From Metarhizobium sp039808465 (GTDB lineage: Bacteria > Pseudomonadota > Alphaproteobacteria > Rhizobiales > Rhizobiaceae): 12,855 bases of DNA. The stretch is from contig JBDHTA010000121.1 of assembly GCA_039808465.1 (NCBI GenBank), forward strand, positions 1 to 12,855, given 5' to 3'. Shown piece after piece: positions 6,889-12,855 of the stretch; position 1 is the stretch's first letter, and each line of letters opens with the position of its first letter. A program made the position numbers and the translations under genes. The notes beneath the pieces were generated by a model that saw only the letters and a list, made by a program, of their open reading frames with translations, made no database searches and was not told where the DNA came from.

Positions 6889-8898
6889 TCAGGCAAAGCC
6901 TTGGGCGAGGTTGATCATGATCTGCCCGGCATCGTTGCTATCGCCGGGGCCGGGCAAGGCCCCCAGCCAGGCCACGGAGCCGGTGCAGAAGACGAGCCCG
7001 CCGCCCTTGTGGCGATAGACGGTCATATCCGCCCGCCGCAGCGTTTCCCGCTCGGCGTCGCCATCGGCCAGCCAGACTTCGGGCCGGACCTGGAAACTGC
7101 TGTCGAAGCCGTCGGCAACCGCAAGACGCACCAGATTGGCCGGGGTTTCCTGCGAACGGACGATGGCGTCGATTTCATAACCGGCGGCGCCGCCGAGAAC
7201 CGTGCCGCTATCGCCGAAACTGTCGCCCGAAACACGGTCGAACAGCCAGGCATATTCGCCGCCATAGCTCGCTTCCAGCCGCCTGTACGGGCGCGCCGGG
7301 CCGAAACTCATGATGAGATAGGTGACACCGAGATAGGATTGCGGATTGCGCAACCCCCGGTCTTCCCAGTTCCCGCCCGGCTCGCCGGTGATCGACATAT
7401 GCGATTCACCCGGGCGCCCGGTCCAGATGTCGCTCTTGACCCGGCGCAGCTCCATGGTTTCGCCCTGATGCGCGACGACCCAGTAGAAGCCGTTGCCGCC
7501 GAGATAGGCGAGATTGCCGCCCCCGGCGAGATGGGCATCGAGCGCCTTCATCATCGGGGTGGACCAGTATTCGGGATGGCTGCCGGTCAGCAGGCCGGAA
7601 TAGGGCGAAACCGCCTCGGCGCCGAAATCATGCAGATCCCGGTCGGTGAGGATATCGATGCCGATGCCGTTGCGGGCGTAGAATTTCAGCAATTGCAGAT
7701 CGACCGGCAGCAGATGCGGGCAATTGGAAAGCGGATAGTGATAATCGTCGCGCAGGGTCGCGCGCGGGCGTCTGGCCGAAGTCAGGCTGACGCCGCTGAG
7801 ATCGGTGTGCACGTCGTAGAGGCACAGGAATTCGTTATCTACGGAAAACTGGTGGCCGCGATCCCAGCCATGCCATGGGTAGCGGGCGGGCGGCAGGCGC
7901 TCGTCGGCATAGGCGAGATAGGTATTGGTCGGCAACAGGAAGGCAAGCGGCGCCGCCGGAGTTTTCGGCCGCACGAAGAACGGCAGCCTCTCGGCGCCCG
8001 CGCCGGTGGTTATCTCTACCGCGTAGACGCCCGAGCGGGCATCGTCCGGAACCTCGATGTGTAGATCCGCAGGCCAGTCGAAGCCGCCGAAATCGTCGTC
8101 ATGCAGGTGAATCGCATCGAAATGACCGGGATCCAGCCGGGGATCGTGAATTTCGCCGGTGAACCGGGGGGAGGCGACCACAAAGGTCGGCATGTTATGA
8201 AGGGTCAGCTTTCCCGGCTGGCCGCCGAGCGGCTCGATGCCGGTCACCGGCCCCCTTGCCGGGAAGCGCCATTCGAAATGCGTCTCGCCATTGTCGACCT
8301 CGATGCGGCCGATGCGGCCATTCAGCGTTCTCACATCCGCCGCACCGTTCGAGCCGATGGAGACGGGCATGCCGCGCAGAGGCGGAAAACGATCGAGGGA
8401 AGCCTTTCCGGCGACGCCATCGGCGGTCTCGATTTCCACGTTGACGGCGGAGGGCGTCACCGAAAGGGTGAGCGTCGCCCACACCTCGTTGCGCAGGCTT
8501 CCGAGCTGGATCGGGCCGCCGCTTCCGGTGACTTCCAGAACCCCGCCATCGTTGACGGTGATCCCGAGATCACCGGCCGCGAAGAGATATTTCAGGCCCT
8601 GATTGGCGGTGAGAAGGAATTCGAAACGGATGCGCCAGAGATCGCCCTGAACCCGGGCTTCCCCGGGAAACTCGATCCATGAGCCGAGATCGTACTGCCT
8701 GATTTCGAAGGGGCCGCCGAGCCGTTCCACCCTCCACGGAAAAACCTCGGTCTCGTCGCGGTCGATGGAAAGGATGCGGATTGTGGCGTTGGGGTCGTTG
8801 CAGGAGAGGAAGGCCTGTGTCCGTTCACCGGCGCGAAGAGACCAGGGTTCGATGAACCCGGCCACGGGCATGGCGGCGTGATTGAGGTGTCGCCTCAT
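6889..8898 (-). CDS. N,N-dimethylformamidase large-subunit (DmfA2)-like hydrolase
   Basis: A 669-residue protein resembling the catalytic beta subunit of dimethylformamidase, which splits N,N-dimethylformamide to formate and dimethylamine with a mononuclear iron held by two Tyr and one Glu. Residues about 60-215 look like a beta-sandwich (LamG/concanavalin-like) domain. From about 315 the catalytic half starts with LAFLLPTNTYLAYADER. TGSHPEYWS places His441 and Glu443 as catalytic His and iron-binding Glu; Tyr361 (CLYDVH) and Tyr327 or Tyr330 are the candidate Tyr ligands; Asn469 (LGGNGFYW) and Glu575 (AGYEID) fit the further active-site residues. This mapping rests on remembered positions in the Paracoccus enzyme and on spacing, not on an alignment. 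The protein is shorter than the roughly 760-residue DMFase subunit, and no gene for the small alpha subunit is in the window. No signal peptide, so probably cytosolic. ATG at 8896-8898 has GGAAGGGG upstream. It is the first gene of the transporter unit, so its substrate is probably what the transporter imports. Confidence 0.8.
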   Translation of the reverse strand: MRRHLNHAAMPVAGFIEPWSLRAGERTQAFLSCNDPNATIRILSIDRDETEVFPWRVERLGGPFEIRQYDLGSWIEFPGEARVQGDLWRIRFEFLLTANQGLKYLFAAGDLGITVNDGGVLEVTGSGGPIQLGSLRNEVWATLTLSVTPSAVNVEIETADGVAGKASLDRFPPLRGMPVSIGSNGAADVRTLNGRIGRIEVDNGETHFEWRFPARGPVTGIEPLGGQPGKLTLHNMPTFVVASPRFTGEIHDPRLDPGHFDAIHLHDDDFGGFDWPADLHIEVPDDARSGVYAVEITTGAGAERLPFFVRPKTPAAPLAFLLPTNTYLAYADERLPPARYPWHGWDRGHQFSVDNEFLCLYDVHTDLSGVSLTSARRPRATLRDDYHYPLSNCPHLLPVDLQLLKFYARNGIGIDILTDRDLHDFGAEAVSPYSGLLTGSHPEYWSTPMMKALDAHLAGGGNLAYLGGNGFYWVVAHQGETMELRRVKSDIWTGRPGESHMSITGEPGGNWEDRGLRNPQSYLGVTYLIMSFGPARPYRRLEASYGGEYAWLFDRVSGDSFGDSGTVLGGAAGYEIDAIVRSQETPANLVRLAVADGFDSSFQVRPEVWLADGDAERETLRRADMTVYRHKGGGLVFCTGSVAWLGALPGPGDSNDAGQIMINLAQGFA

Positions 8899-8929
8899 AT
8901 CCGTTCCCCTTCCTTATTCGTTCCTGAAA

Positions 8930-8958
8930 CAGATATAATTGTATATACTTCCTGTCAA
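8930..8958 (-). promoter_or_regulatory. Promoter of the DMFase-like/ABC transporter unit with HutC-type operator
   Basis: Reading the - strand, a perfect TTGACA -35 box (8953-8958) is followed by AT-rich DNA with candidate -10 hexamers TATATC (8932-8937, 15-bp spacer) or TATCTG (8930-8935, 17-bp spacer). This would start transcription near 8923, about 25 bases before the ATG at 8898. The stretch is strikingly AT-rich against its GC-rich surroundings. Confidence 0.65.
8941..8948. promoter_or_regulatory. Candidate GntR/HutC operator GTATATAC
   Basis: A perfect 8-bp palindrome that matches the HutC-subfamily consensus GT-N-TA-N-AC exactly and lies between the -35 and -10 boxes of the promoter above, the usual place for a repressor. 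The presumed binder is the HutC/UTRA regulator at 5038-5766. Outside the core the dyad is not extended. Confidence 0.6.
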
Positions 8959-9044
8959 TCTTGCAGGCCGTGGGGCACGGGTATTGCTTGCCCGTTCTGG
9001 CAGGGTGAGTTTTCGGCAATCCTTACAACTGTTTCGTTCTTTTT

Positions 9045-9068
9045 CCCGCGCCGTGGCGACGGGTTTTT
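9045..9068 (+). terminator. Intrinsic-terminator-like hairpin with U5, + strand orientation
   Basis: CCCGCGC (9045-9051) can pair with GCG and CGGG (9056-9063) across a CGTG loop with one bulged A (9059), and is followed by TTTTT (9064-9068). The U-run is on the + strand, while both flanking genes are on the - strand; read from the - strand the stem is followed by A residues, so it would not be a canonical terminator for the Rid gene that ends at 9105. Confidence 0.35.
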
Positions 9069-9104
9069 AAGCCGCCAACTCACATAGGCAAGCAAAGGGA
9101 GCGG

Positions 9105-9506
9105 TCATGCCCCTGCATGGCCGCGGCGTCTTGCGGCCATCGCCGTGACCTCGACGCGCATGCCCGTGGTCGCCAGCGCGGTGACCCCGACGGCGCAGCG
9201 AACGGGATAGGGTTTCCTGAAAAAGCGGCGATAGACATCGTTGAAGGCGGGGCGGTCGGCCATGTCGGTGAGATAGATCGTCAGATGCAGGACGTCGTCC
9301 AGGCTGCTGCCGCATTTTTCGAGCGAGGTCTTGAGGCAGGCGAGCGTGCATTCGCTTTGCGCCTCGATGCCGCCGAGTTCGAGGCCGCCATCCGGGCGCA
9401 GCGGAATATGGGTGGTGACGAGCAGGTTGCCGAGCCCCGAAACGTCGGAGGAAAGGGCGTTCTCGTCCGTATCCGGCAGGAAAAAGGGGGCGGTAAAATC
9501 GGCCAT
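9105..9506 (-). CDS. Rid (YjgF/YER057c/UK114) family protein
   Basis: A 133-residue protein of the Rid family, trimeric cytosolic proteins; the archetype RidA hydrolyses reactive enamine/imine intermediates released by PLP enzymes and amine oxidases. Seen in the sequence: SDVSGLGNLLVTTHIPLRPDG near the start, the LKTSLEKCGSSLDDVLHLTIYLTDM helix/strand block, and YPVRCAVGV with Arg103 at the place of the catalytic arginine of RidA. In the C-terminal VEVTAMA the glutamate of the RidA pattern VEIEA is a threonine, so it is probably not the archetypal RidA subgroup. I prefer ATG 9504-9506 because GGGGA lies five bases upstream; ATG 9516-9518 (four residues longer) has no clear ribosome site. It lies 29 bp after a DAO-family oxidoreductase, whose imine products are a natural target. 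Confidence 0.88.
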   Translation of the reverse strand: MADFTAPFFLPDTDENALSSDVSGLGNLLVTTHIPLRPDGGLELGGIEAQSECTLACLKTSLEKCGSSLDDVLHLTIYLTDMADRPAFNDVYRRFFRKPYPVRCAVGVTALATTGMRVEVTAMAARRRGHAGA

Positions 9507-9535
9507 GTCGGTCCCCATTGCTGTCGAGGGGCGGG

Positions 9536-10831
9536 CTATTGTTCGCCGCGGCTGAAGCGGGCGAGGCGGAAGGGCGCGGGGTCGGCCACCGGATTGTCGT
9601 TGGCGACGAGATCGGCGGTCAGGCGCCCGGCGCCCAGCCCCAGCCCGAAGCCATGGCCGGAATAGCCGGTGGAGACGACAAGGCTGGGCACGGCGTCGAC
9701 ACGCGAGATGACGGGCACCGCGTCGGGCGTCACATCCATCAGACCGGCCCATTGCTCGGCGATCCGCGCCTCGCGGAAACGAGGGAAGGTTTCCACGAGA
9801 TTGCGCCATGCCTTCGAAAGATCGCGGCGGACCGGATCGGGATCGAGGACGATATCCGCCTGCGGGCGGTTGAAGCGGCCGGGGGAGAGGATGCTTGCGG
9901 CCGTGCGCCGTCCCGCCTGAAGCCGGATCGAGCGCCATTCCTCCCGCATCAGCCCGAGAAAATCCGGCAGGAAGCGGAAGCTGTCGGCGACGATTTCGGC
10001 CGTCATGGTGGTGCCGAAGCCGACCGTGTAGCCGCCGTCGAGCCGTTTGCGGATGGAAAAGCCGCCGCCCTTTATGGACAGGCCGGGGCCGCCGTCGAAG
10101 GCTTCGGTGCGCAGTGTGGATTCCGTCACCGGCAGTTGCGGCAGGCGGATGCCGAGGGGGCGCAGCATGGCGCTCGACCAGGCGCCTCCGGCGAGCACGA
10201 CCTGCTGGCAGGCGAGACGCCGTCCCCCGCCGAGCAGCACGCCCGACACGCGCCCGCCGGAAAGCTCGATGCCCTCGACGGCGGTGCGGGTGTGAATGCG
10301 CGCTCCCGCCCGCATCGCCGCCATGGCGATGGCGGGGGCGGCCATGCCCGGCTCAGCGCGCCCGTCGGAGGGGGCGTAGAGCGCCTCGCGCCAGCGGCCG
10401 CGATGTTCGGGAACGAGGCGGGAGATTTCGGCGGAGGACAGCATGCGGCAATCGACGTCGTAATCGCGCGCCTTTTCCAGCCAGCGGTGGCCGTCCTCGA
10501 TCTGCCGGCCGGTGGAAAAGACGTTCAGCGTGCTGCAGACGGCAAAGCCGGTCGCGCCCGGCAGGCGGCTTTCCAGGTCGCGCCACAGCCGCATGCTTTC
10601 GAGGATCAGCGGTATTTCGCGGATATCGCGCCCCTGCGTGCGGCACCAGCCCCAGTTGCGGCTGGATTGCTCGCAGGCGATTTCCGATTTTTCGAGCAGA
10701 ACCGTCGAAATGCCGCGTTCGGCCAGAAACAGCGCCGTGCTGCAACCGATGATGCCGCCGCCGATGATGACGGCATCGGCCGCTTCGCCAGTCCATTCGG
10801 ATGCAACGATCCTGTCCACCCCTGGGGCCAT
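9536..10831 (-). CDS. FAD-dependent amino-acid/amine oxidoreductase (DAO family)
   Basis: A 431-residue flavoenzyme, related to but clearly different from the one at 560-1816. It has the Rossmann motif GGGIIG at 24-29, the FAD-ribose contact LLEKSE (45-50), and the EQSSRNWGWCRTQGRD segment (54-69) common in a DadA/glycine-oxidase-like group that accompanies polyamine-type transporters. The end has DVTPDAVPVISR and STGYSGHGFGLGLGAGRL, the C-terminal FAD-binding part. The start ATG 10829-10831 has AAGG eight bases upstream; the longer open frame to 11041 only runs antisense-like through the permease gene. It follows the permease stop by 22 bp and precedes the Rid gene by 29 bp, so oxidation of an imported amine, amino acid or opine followed by imine handling is a sensible but unproven reading. 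Oxidase versus dehydrogenase cannot be decided. Confidence 0.88.
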   Translation of the reverse strand: MAPGVDRIVASEWTGEAADAVIIGGGIIGCSTALFLAERGISTVLLEKSEIACEQSSRNWGWCRTQGRDIREIPLILESMRLWRDLESRLPGATGFAVCSTLNVFSTGRQIEDGHRWLEKARDYDVDCRMLSSAEISRLVPEHRGRWREALYAPSDGRAEPGMAAPAIAMAAMRAGARIHTRTAVEGIELSGGRVSGVLLGGGRRLACQQVVLAGGAWSSAMLRPLGIRLPQLPVTESTLRTEAFDGGPGLSIKGGGFSIRKRLDGGYTVGFGTTMTAEIVADSFRFLPDFLGLMREEWRSIRLQAGRRTAASILSPGRFNRPQADIVLDPDPVRRDLSKAWRNLVETFPRFREARIAEQWAGLMDVTPDAVPVISRVDAVPSLVVSTGYSGHGFGLGLGAGRLTADLVANDNPVADPAPFRLARFSRGEQ

Positions 10832-10853
10832 GGGGAGTGCCTTTCTATATGAA

Positions 10854-11654
10854 CTAAAGCCGCCGTTGGGCCCTGATGCGGAATGCTGCGATACCGATGA
10901 GGGGGAGCCCGACGGTGATTGCGACCATGACGGTTCCGAGCGCGTTGATCTCGGGGCTGACGGAGTCGCGCAGCATGCTGTAGATCTGCGTCGGCAGGGT
11001 TTCGGTGCCGACCGGCCGCCAGAAGATCGAGGCGGTGACATTGTCGAAGGACAGCGTGAAGGACAACAGCAGGCCCGCGACGACGGCTGGCATCAGCAGC
11101 GGCAGGGTGATCTCGCGGAACACCTGGAAGCGGTTGGCGCCGAGCGTGGCGGCCGCTTCCTCGTAAGCCGTCTGGATGGTCATCAGCCTGGCATGCACCA
11201 CCAGCACCACATAGGGCAGCGCCAGCATGATATGGCCCATCAGCAGCAGGCCGAGGCTGCGCGGCTGGCGGAACCATTGCAGGAACAGCAAGAGCCCGAC
11301 CGCCAGCACGGTTTCGGGCACCAGCAGCGGGGTGAGCAGGAAGGTGTTGATCAGCTTCTTGCCGGGAAACTCGTAGCGCGCCAGTGCAAGGGCGGCGAGA
11401 ATGCCGACGGTGCCGCAGATGAGGGCGGTGGAGACGCCGAGGATGAGCGATGTCTTCAGCGCCCGCATGACGGTCTGGTTGGCGAAGAGTTCGCCGAACC
11501 AGTGGAGGCCAAAACCCTTGATGGGAAAGGAGCCGTAATCGGCGGTGTTGAAGGAGAGCAGGATGACCACGAAGACCGGCCCGAACAGGAACAGGTAGAC
11601 GAGGGCGGTGAACAGCTTCAGCAGCCAGCCGGGGCCGGTGTCACGGGCGGTCAT
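10854..11654 (-). CDS. ABC transporter permease, PotC-like (spermidine/putrescine type)
   Basis: Inner-membrane subunit of 266 residues with the BPD_transp_1 fold: first membrane helix at about 11-35, then a periplasmic loop with SFPIKGFGLHWFGELF that is typical of PotC, and four to five further helices. The cytoplasmic EAA motif is at about 166-189 (EAAATLGANRFQVFREITLP). SFDNVTASIFW near 202-212 corresponds to the PotC-type SFDD segment. The start overlaps the PotB-like stop as ATGA, and the open frame upstream of 11654 is only a shadow in the other gene. Transporters of this class import polyamines, opines, GABA-like compounds, iron chelates or other small amines; the binding protein that would tell is outside the window. 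Confidence 0.93.
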   Translation of the reverse strand: MTARDTGPGWLLKLFTALVYLFLFGPVFVVILLSFNTADYGSFPIKGFGLHWFGELFANQTVMRALKTSLILGVSTALICGTVGILAALALARYEFPGKKLINTFLLTPLLVPETVLAVGLLLFLQWFRQPRSLGLLLMGHIMLALPYVVLVVHARLMTIQTAYEEAAATLGANRFQVFREITLPLLMPAVVAGLLLSFTLSFDNVTASIFWRPVGTETLPTQIYSMLRDSVSPEINALGTVMVAITVGLPLIGIAAFRIRAQRRL

Positions 11655-12532
11655 CGCGTCAGGCCTTTCGTGATCGAGCCGATGCCGAGATAGCGGCTGT
11701 AGATGGCGGTGAGCAGCAACAGCAGCAGCGTCAGGGCCAGCGACAGCACGGCGCCCATCGGCCAGTTCAGCTCGTGATTGATGGTGTCGGCGATGATGTT
11801 GCCGAACATGTAGTCGTCCGGCCCGCCGAGCAGGGCGGGGGTGATATAGGTGCCCGCCGCCAGCACCAGCGACAAGAGGATGCCGGAGCACAGGCCCGGC
11901 ATCGACAGCGGCAGGGTGATCTCGCGGAAGGCCTGCCAGGAGGTGCAGCCGAGGGTTCTGGCGGCATGCAGCAGGTTGCGGTCGATGCCGTCGATGCTGA
12001 CATAGATGTTGAGGATGAGATAGGGCAGCACGAAGCTCAATATGCCGAGGATGACGGAGAACTCGGTGTAGAGCAGGGTGATCGGGGTATCGATGATGCC
12101 GGTCCACAGCAGGAAGGCGTTGACGGCGCCGCGCTCGCCGAGAATGTTGATCCAGGCGAGATTGCGGATGATGAAGCTGATCCAGAAGGGCAGGACGAGC
12201 AAAAGCAGCAGGAAGGGCCGCAGCATGGCGGCGGAAAAGGCGATGGTGTAGGCGACGGGATAGCCGATGAAGACGGCGATGACGGTGGCGGTCAGCGCGA
12301 TCCGCATGGTTTTCCAGAGGCCTGTGTAATAATAGGGATCGGCAAACAGCATGGCCCAGTTTTCGAGGCTGAAGCCCGCGGCATCGCGGCCGCCGCCGAT
12401 ATAGGTGTTGAAGCTGTAGCGCGCCATCATGGCGGTGGGGGCGACGATCAGCAGCGCCAGCAGGATGACGGCGGGCGCCAGCAGCAGGACGAGGCGCAGC
12501 CTGTCGCCGCGCTCGAGGGGAGCGGCCGCCAT
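11651..12532 (-). CDS. ABC transporter permease, PotB-like (spermidine/putrescine type)
   Basis: Inner-membrane subunit of 293 residues, partner of the PotC-like protein. The first helix is at about 12-35 (LRLVLLLAPAVILLALLIVA), then a periplasmic loop with YSFNTYIGG and ENWAMLF, then five helices. The EAA motif is in HAARTLGCTSWQAFREITLP, and LAAGTYITPALLGGPDDYM is the PotB signature after it. I chose ATG 12530-12532, which has GAAGGGAGA upstream and lies one base after the ATPase stop; the open frame continues to 12781 but that part is a shadow of the ATPase C-terminus. Order ATPase, PotB, PotC is common in alphaproteobacteria. Confidence 0.93.
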   Translation of the reverse strand: MAAAPLERGDRLRLVLLLAPAVILLALLIVAPTAMMARYSFNTYIGGGRDAAGFSLENWAMLFADPYYYTGLWKTMRIALTATVIAVFIGYPVAYTIAFSAAMLRPFLLLLLVLPFWISFIIRNLAWINILGERGAVNAFLLWTGIIDTPITLLYTEFSVILGILSFVLPYLILNIYVSIDGIDRNLLHAARTLGCTSWQAFREITLPLSMPGLCSGILLSLVLAAGTYITPALLGGPDDYMFGNIIADTINHELNWPMGAVLSLALTLLLLLLTAIYSRYLGIGSITKGLTR

Positions 12533-12533
12533 C

Positions 12534-12855
12534 TCACGCTCTCCCTTCGATGGGCAGGTGATTGCCGGCGGCATCGAGAAGGGTGATGCGCCTGGCATCG
12601 AAGCGCAGGCTGGCGGGATCGCCCGCTTGCAGGGGGCGGCTGTCGCCGCTGGCGGCGGCGGTGACGCGCAGGCCCGCGAGATCGAGGGTGTAGACCGTCC
12701 TGTCGCCGAGGAAGGTGCGCTCGACGACGCGCGCGGCGGGGGTGGTTGCTTCGGCATCGCCGGGGGGACCGGCATGGACATGGGCGGAGCGGATGACGGC
12801 TTCGACCGTCTCGCCCGGCCGTGCCGCGACGCGTCCGGGAATGCGGGTTCGGATG
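12534..12855 (-). CDS. PotA-like ABC transporter ATP-binding protein, C-terminal end (5' part outside window)
   Basis: About 107 residues are visible, running in from the right edge to the TGA at 12534-12536. The part is the TOBE regulatory/substrate-sensing domain that ends PotA/UgpC-type ATPases: ARPGETVEAVIRSAHV is the first strand pair, VVERTFLGDRTVYTLDLAGL is the typical VxxxxFLGdxxxYxV pattern, and LQAGDPASLRFDARRITLLD is the final part. The nucleotide-binding motifs lie beyond the window. The stop is one base before the PotB-like start, so the genes are cotranscribed. This frame was found by translating the edge directly. Confidence 0.88.
   Translation of the reverse strand, partial: IRTRIPGRVAARPGETVEAVIRSAHVHAGPPGDAEATTPAARVVERTFLGDRTVYTLDLAGLRVTAAASGDSRPLQAGDPASLRFDARRITLLDAAGNHLPIEGRA

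Noticed and set aside
6813..6896. Longer start of the substrate-binding protein at 6896
   Set aside because: It would put 28 non-signal residues before the twin-arginine signal and overlap the previous gene; the ATG at 6812 has a good AAGGGA.
8878..9087. A 69-codon + strand open frame across the intergenic gap
   Set aside because: It begins inside the DMFase-like gene before the promoter region, has no ribosome site and no recognisable protein features.
11655..12107. N-terminal extension of the PotC-like frame, and likewise 12533-12781 for PotB-like, 10832-11041 for the FAD oxidoreductase, 9519-9938 for the Rid gene
   Set aside because: The extra residues are shadows inside the upstream gene; shorter starts give family-like N-termini, in most cases with ribosome sites or ATGA overlaps.
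1..12855. Search by eye for CRISPR repeats, tRNA/rRNA, insertion sequences, attachment sites and toxin-antitoxin or phage genes
   Set aside because: Nothing convincing; the gaps are short and no repeated unit or integrase/transposase motif is visible.

Overview
The window looks like chromosomal DNA from a high-GC alphaproteobacterium, most likely Hyphomicrobiales (Brucella/Ochrobactrum, Rhizobium or Shinella-like). The basis is the strong GC bias at third codon positions, the HutF branch of histidine degradation, tightly packed ABC-transporter operons joined by ATGA or TGATG stop/start overlaps, and the style of the proteins. This is inferred from gene content; no marker gene is present. I see no IS element, phage gene, CRISPR array, tRNA or rRNA.

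Layout. The left edge (1-554, + strand) is the 3' part of hutF, formimidoylglutamate deiminase. Everything else is on the - strand and reads right to left. Two transcription units can be drawn. Unit A enters from the right edge: the end of a PotA-like ATPase (12534-12855), two PotB/PotC-type permeases, a DAO-family FAD oxidoreductase and a Rid-family protein (ending at 9105). A 206-bp gap (8899-9104) follows, holding the best regulatory signal in the window: a TTGACA -35 box and an exact GTNTANAC (HutC-type GntR) operator lying just upstream of the candidate -10. Unit B starts there: a 669-aa N,N-dimethylformamidase large-subunit-like enzyme, a NitT/TauT-type ABC substrate-binding protein with a twin-arginine signal, a HutC-type GntR/UTRA regulator, the cognate permease and ATPase, a gamma-glutamyltransferase-family gene broken by one in-frame TAG at codon 35, and a DadA-like FAD oxidoreductase that meets hutF tail to tail.

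How the genes may work together (inference). Unit B reads as a complete uptake-and-catabolism module under its own regulator. The periplasmic protein, permease and ATPase import a small nitrogenous compound. The DMFase-like iron enzyme would hydrolyse an amide or formamide bond, the Ntn-hydrolase of the GGT family a gamma-glutamyl or similar amide bond, and the DAO-family flavoenzyme would oxidise the released amine or amino acid. Unit A pairs a polyamine/opine-type importer with another amine/amino-acid oxidase and a Rid protein, whose family deals with the imines such oxidases release. The substrate of neither unit can be read from the sequence.

Main points for a second look: the orphan DMFase-like enzyme, which keeps a plausible 2-Tyr/1-Glu iron site but has no small-subunit gene beside it; the promoter/operator at 8930-8958; the single nonsense codon in an otherwise intact GGT gene; and a possible divergent small RNA (about 8946-9068, + strand) in the same intergenic gap.
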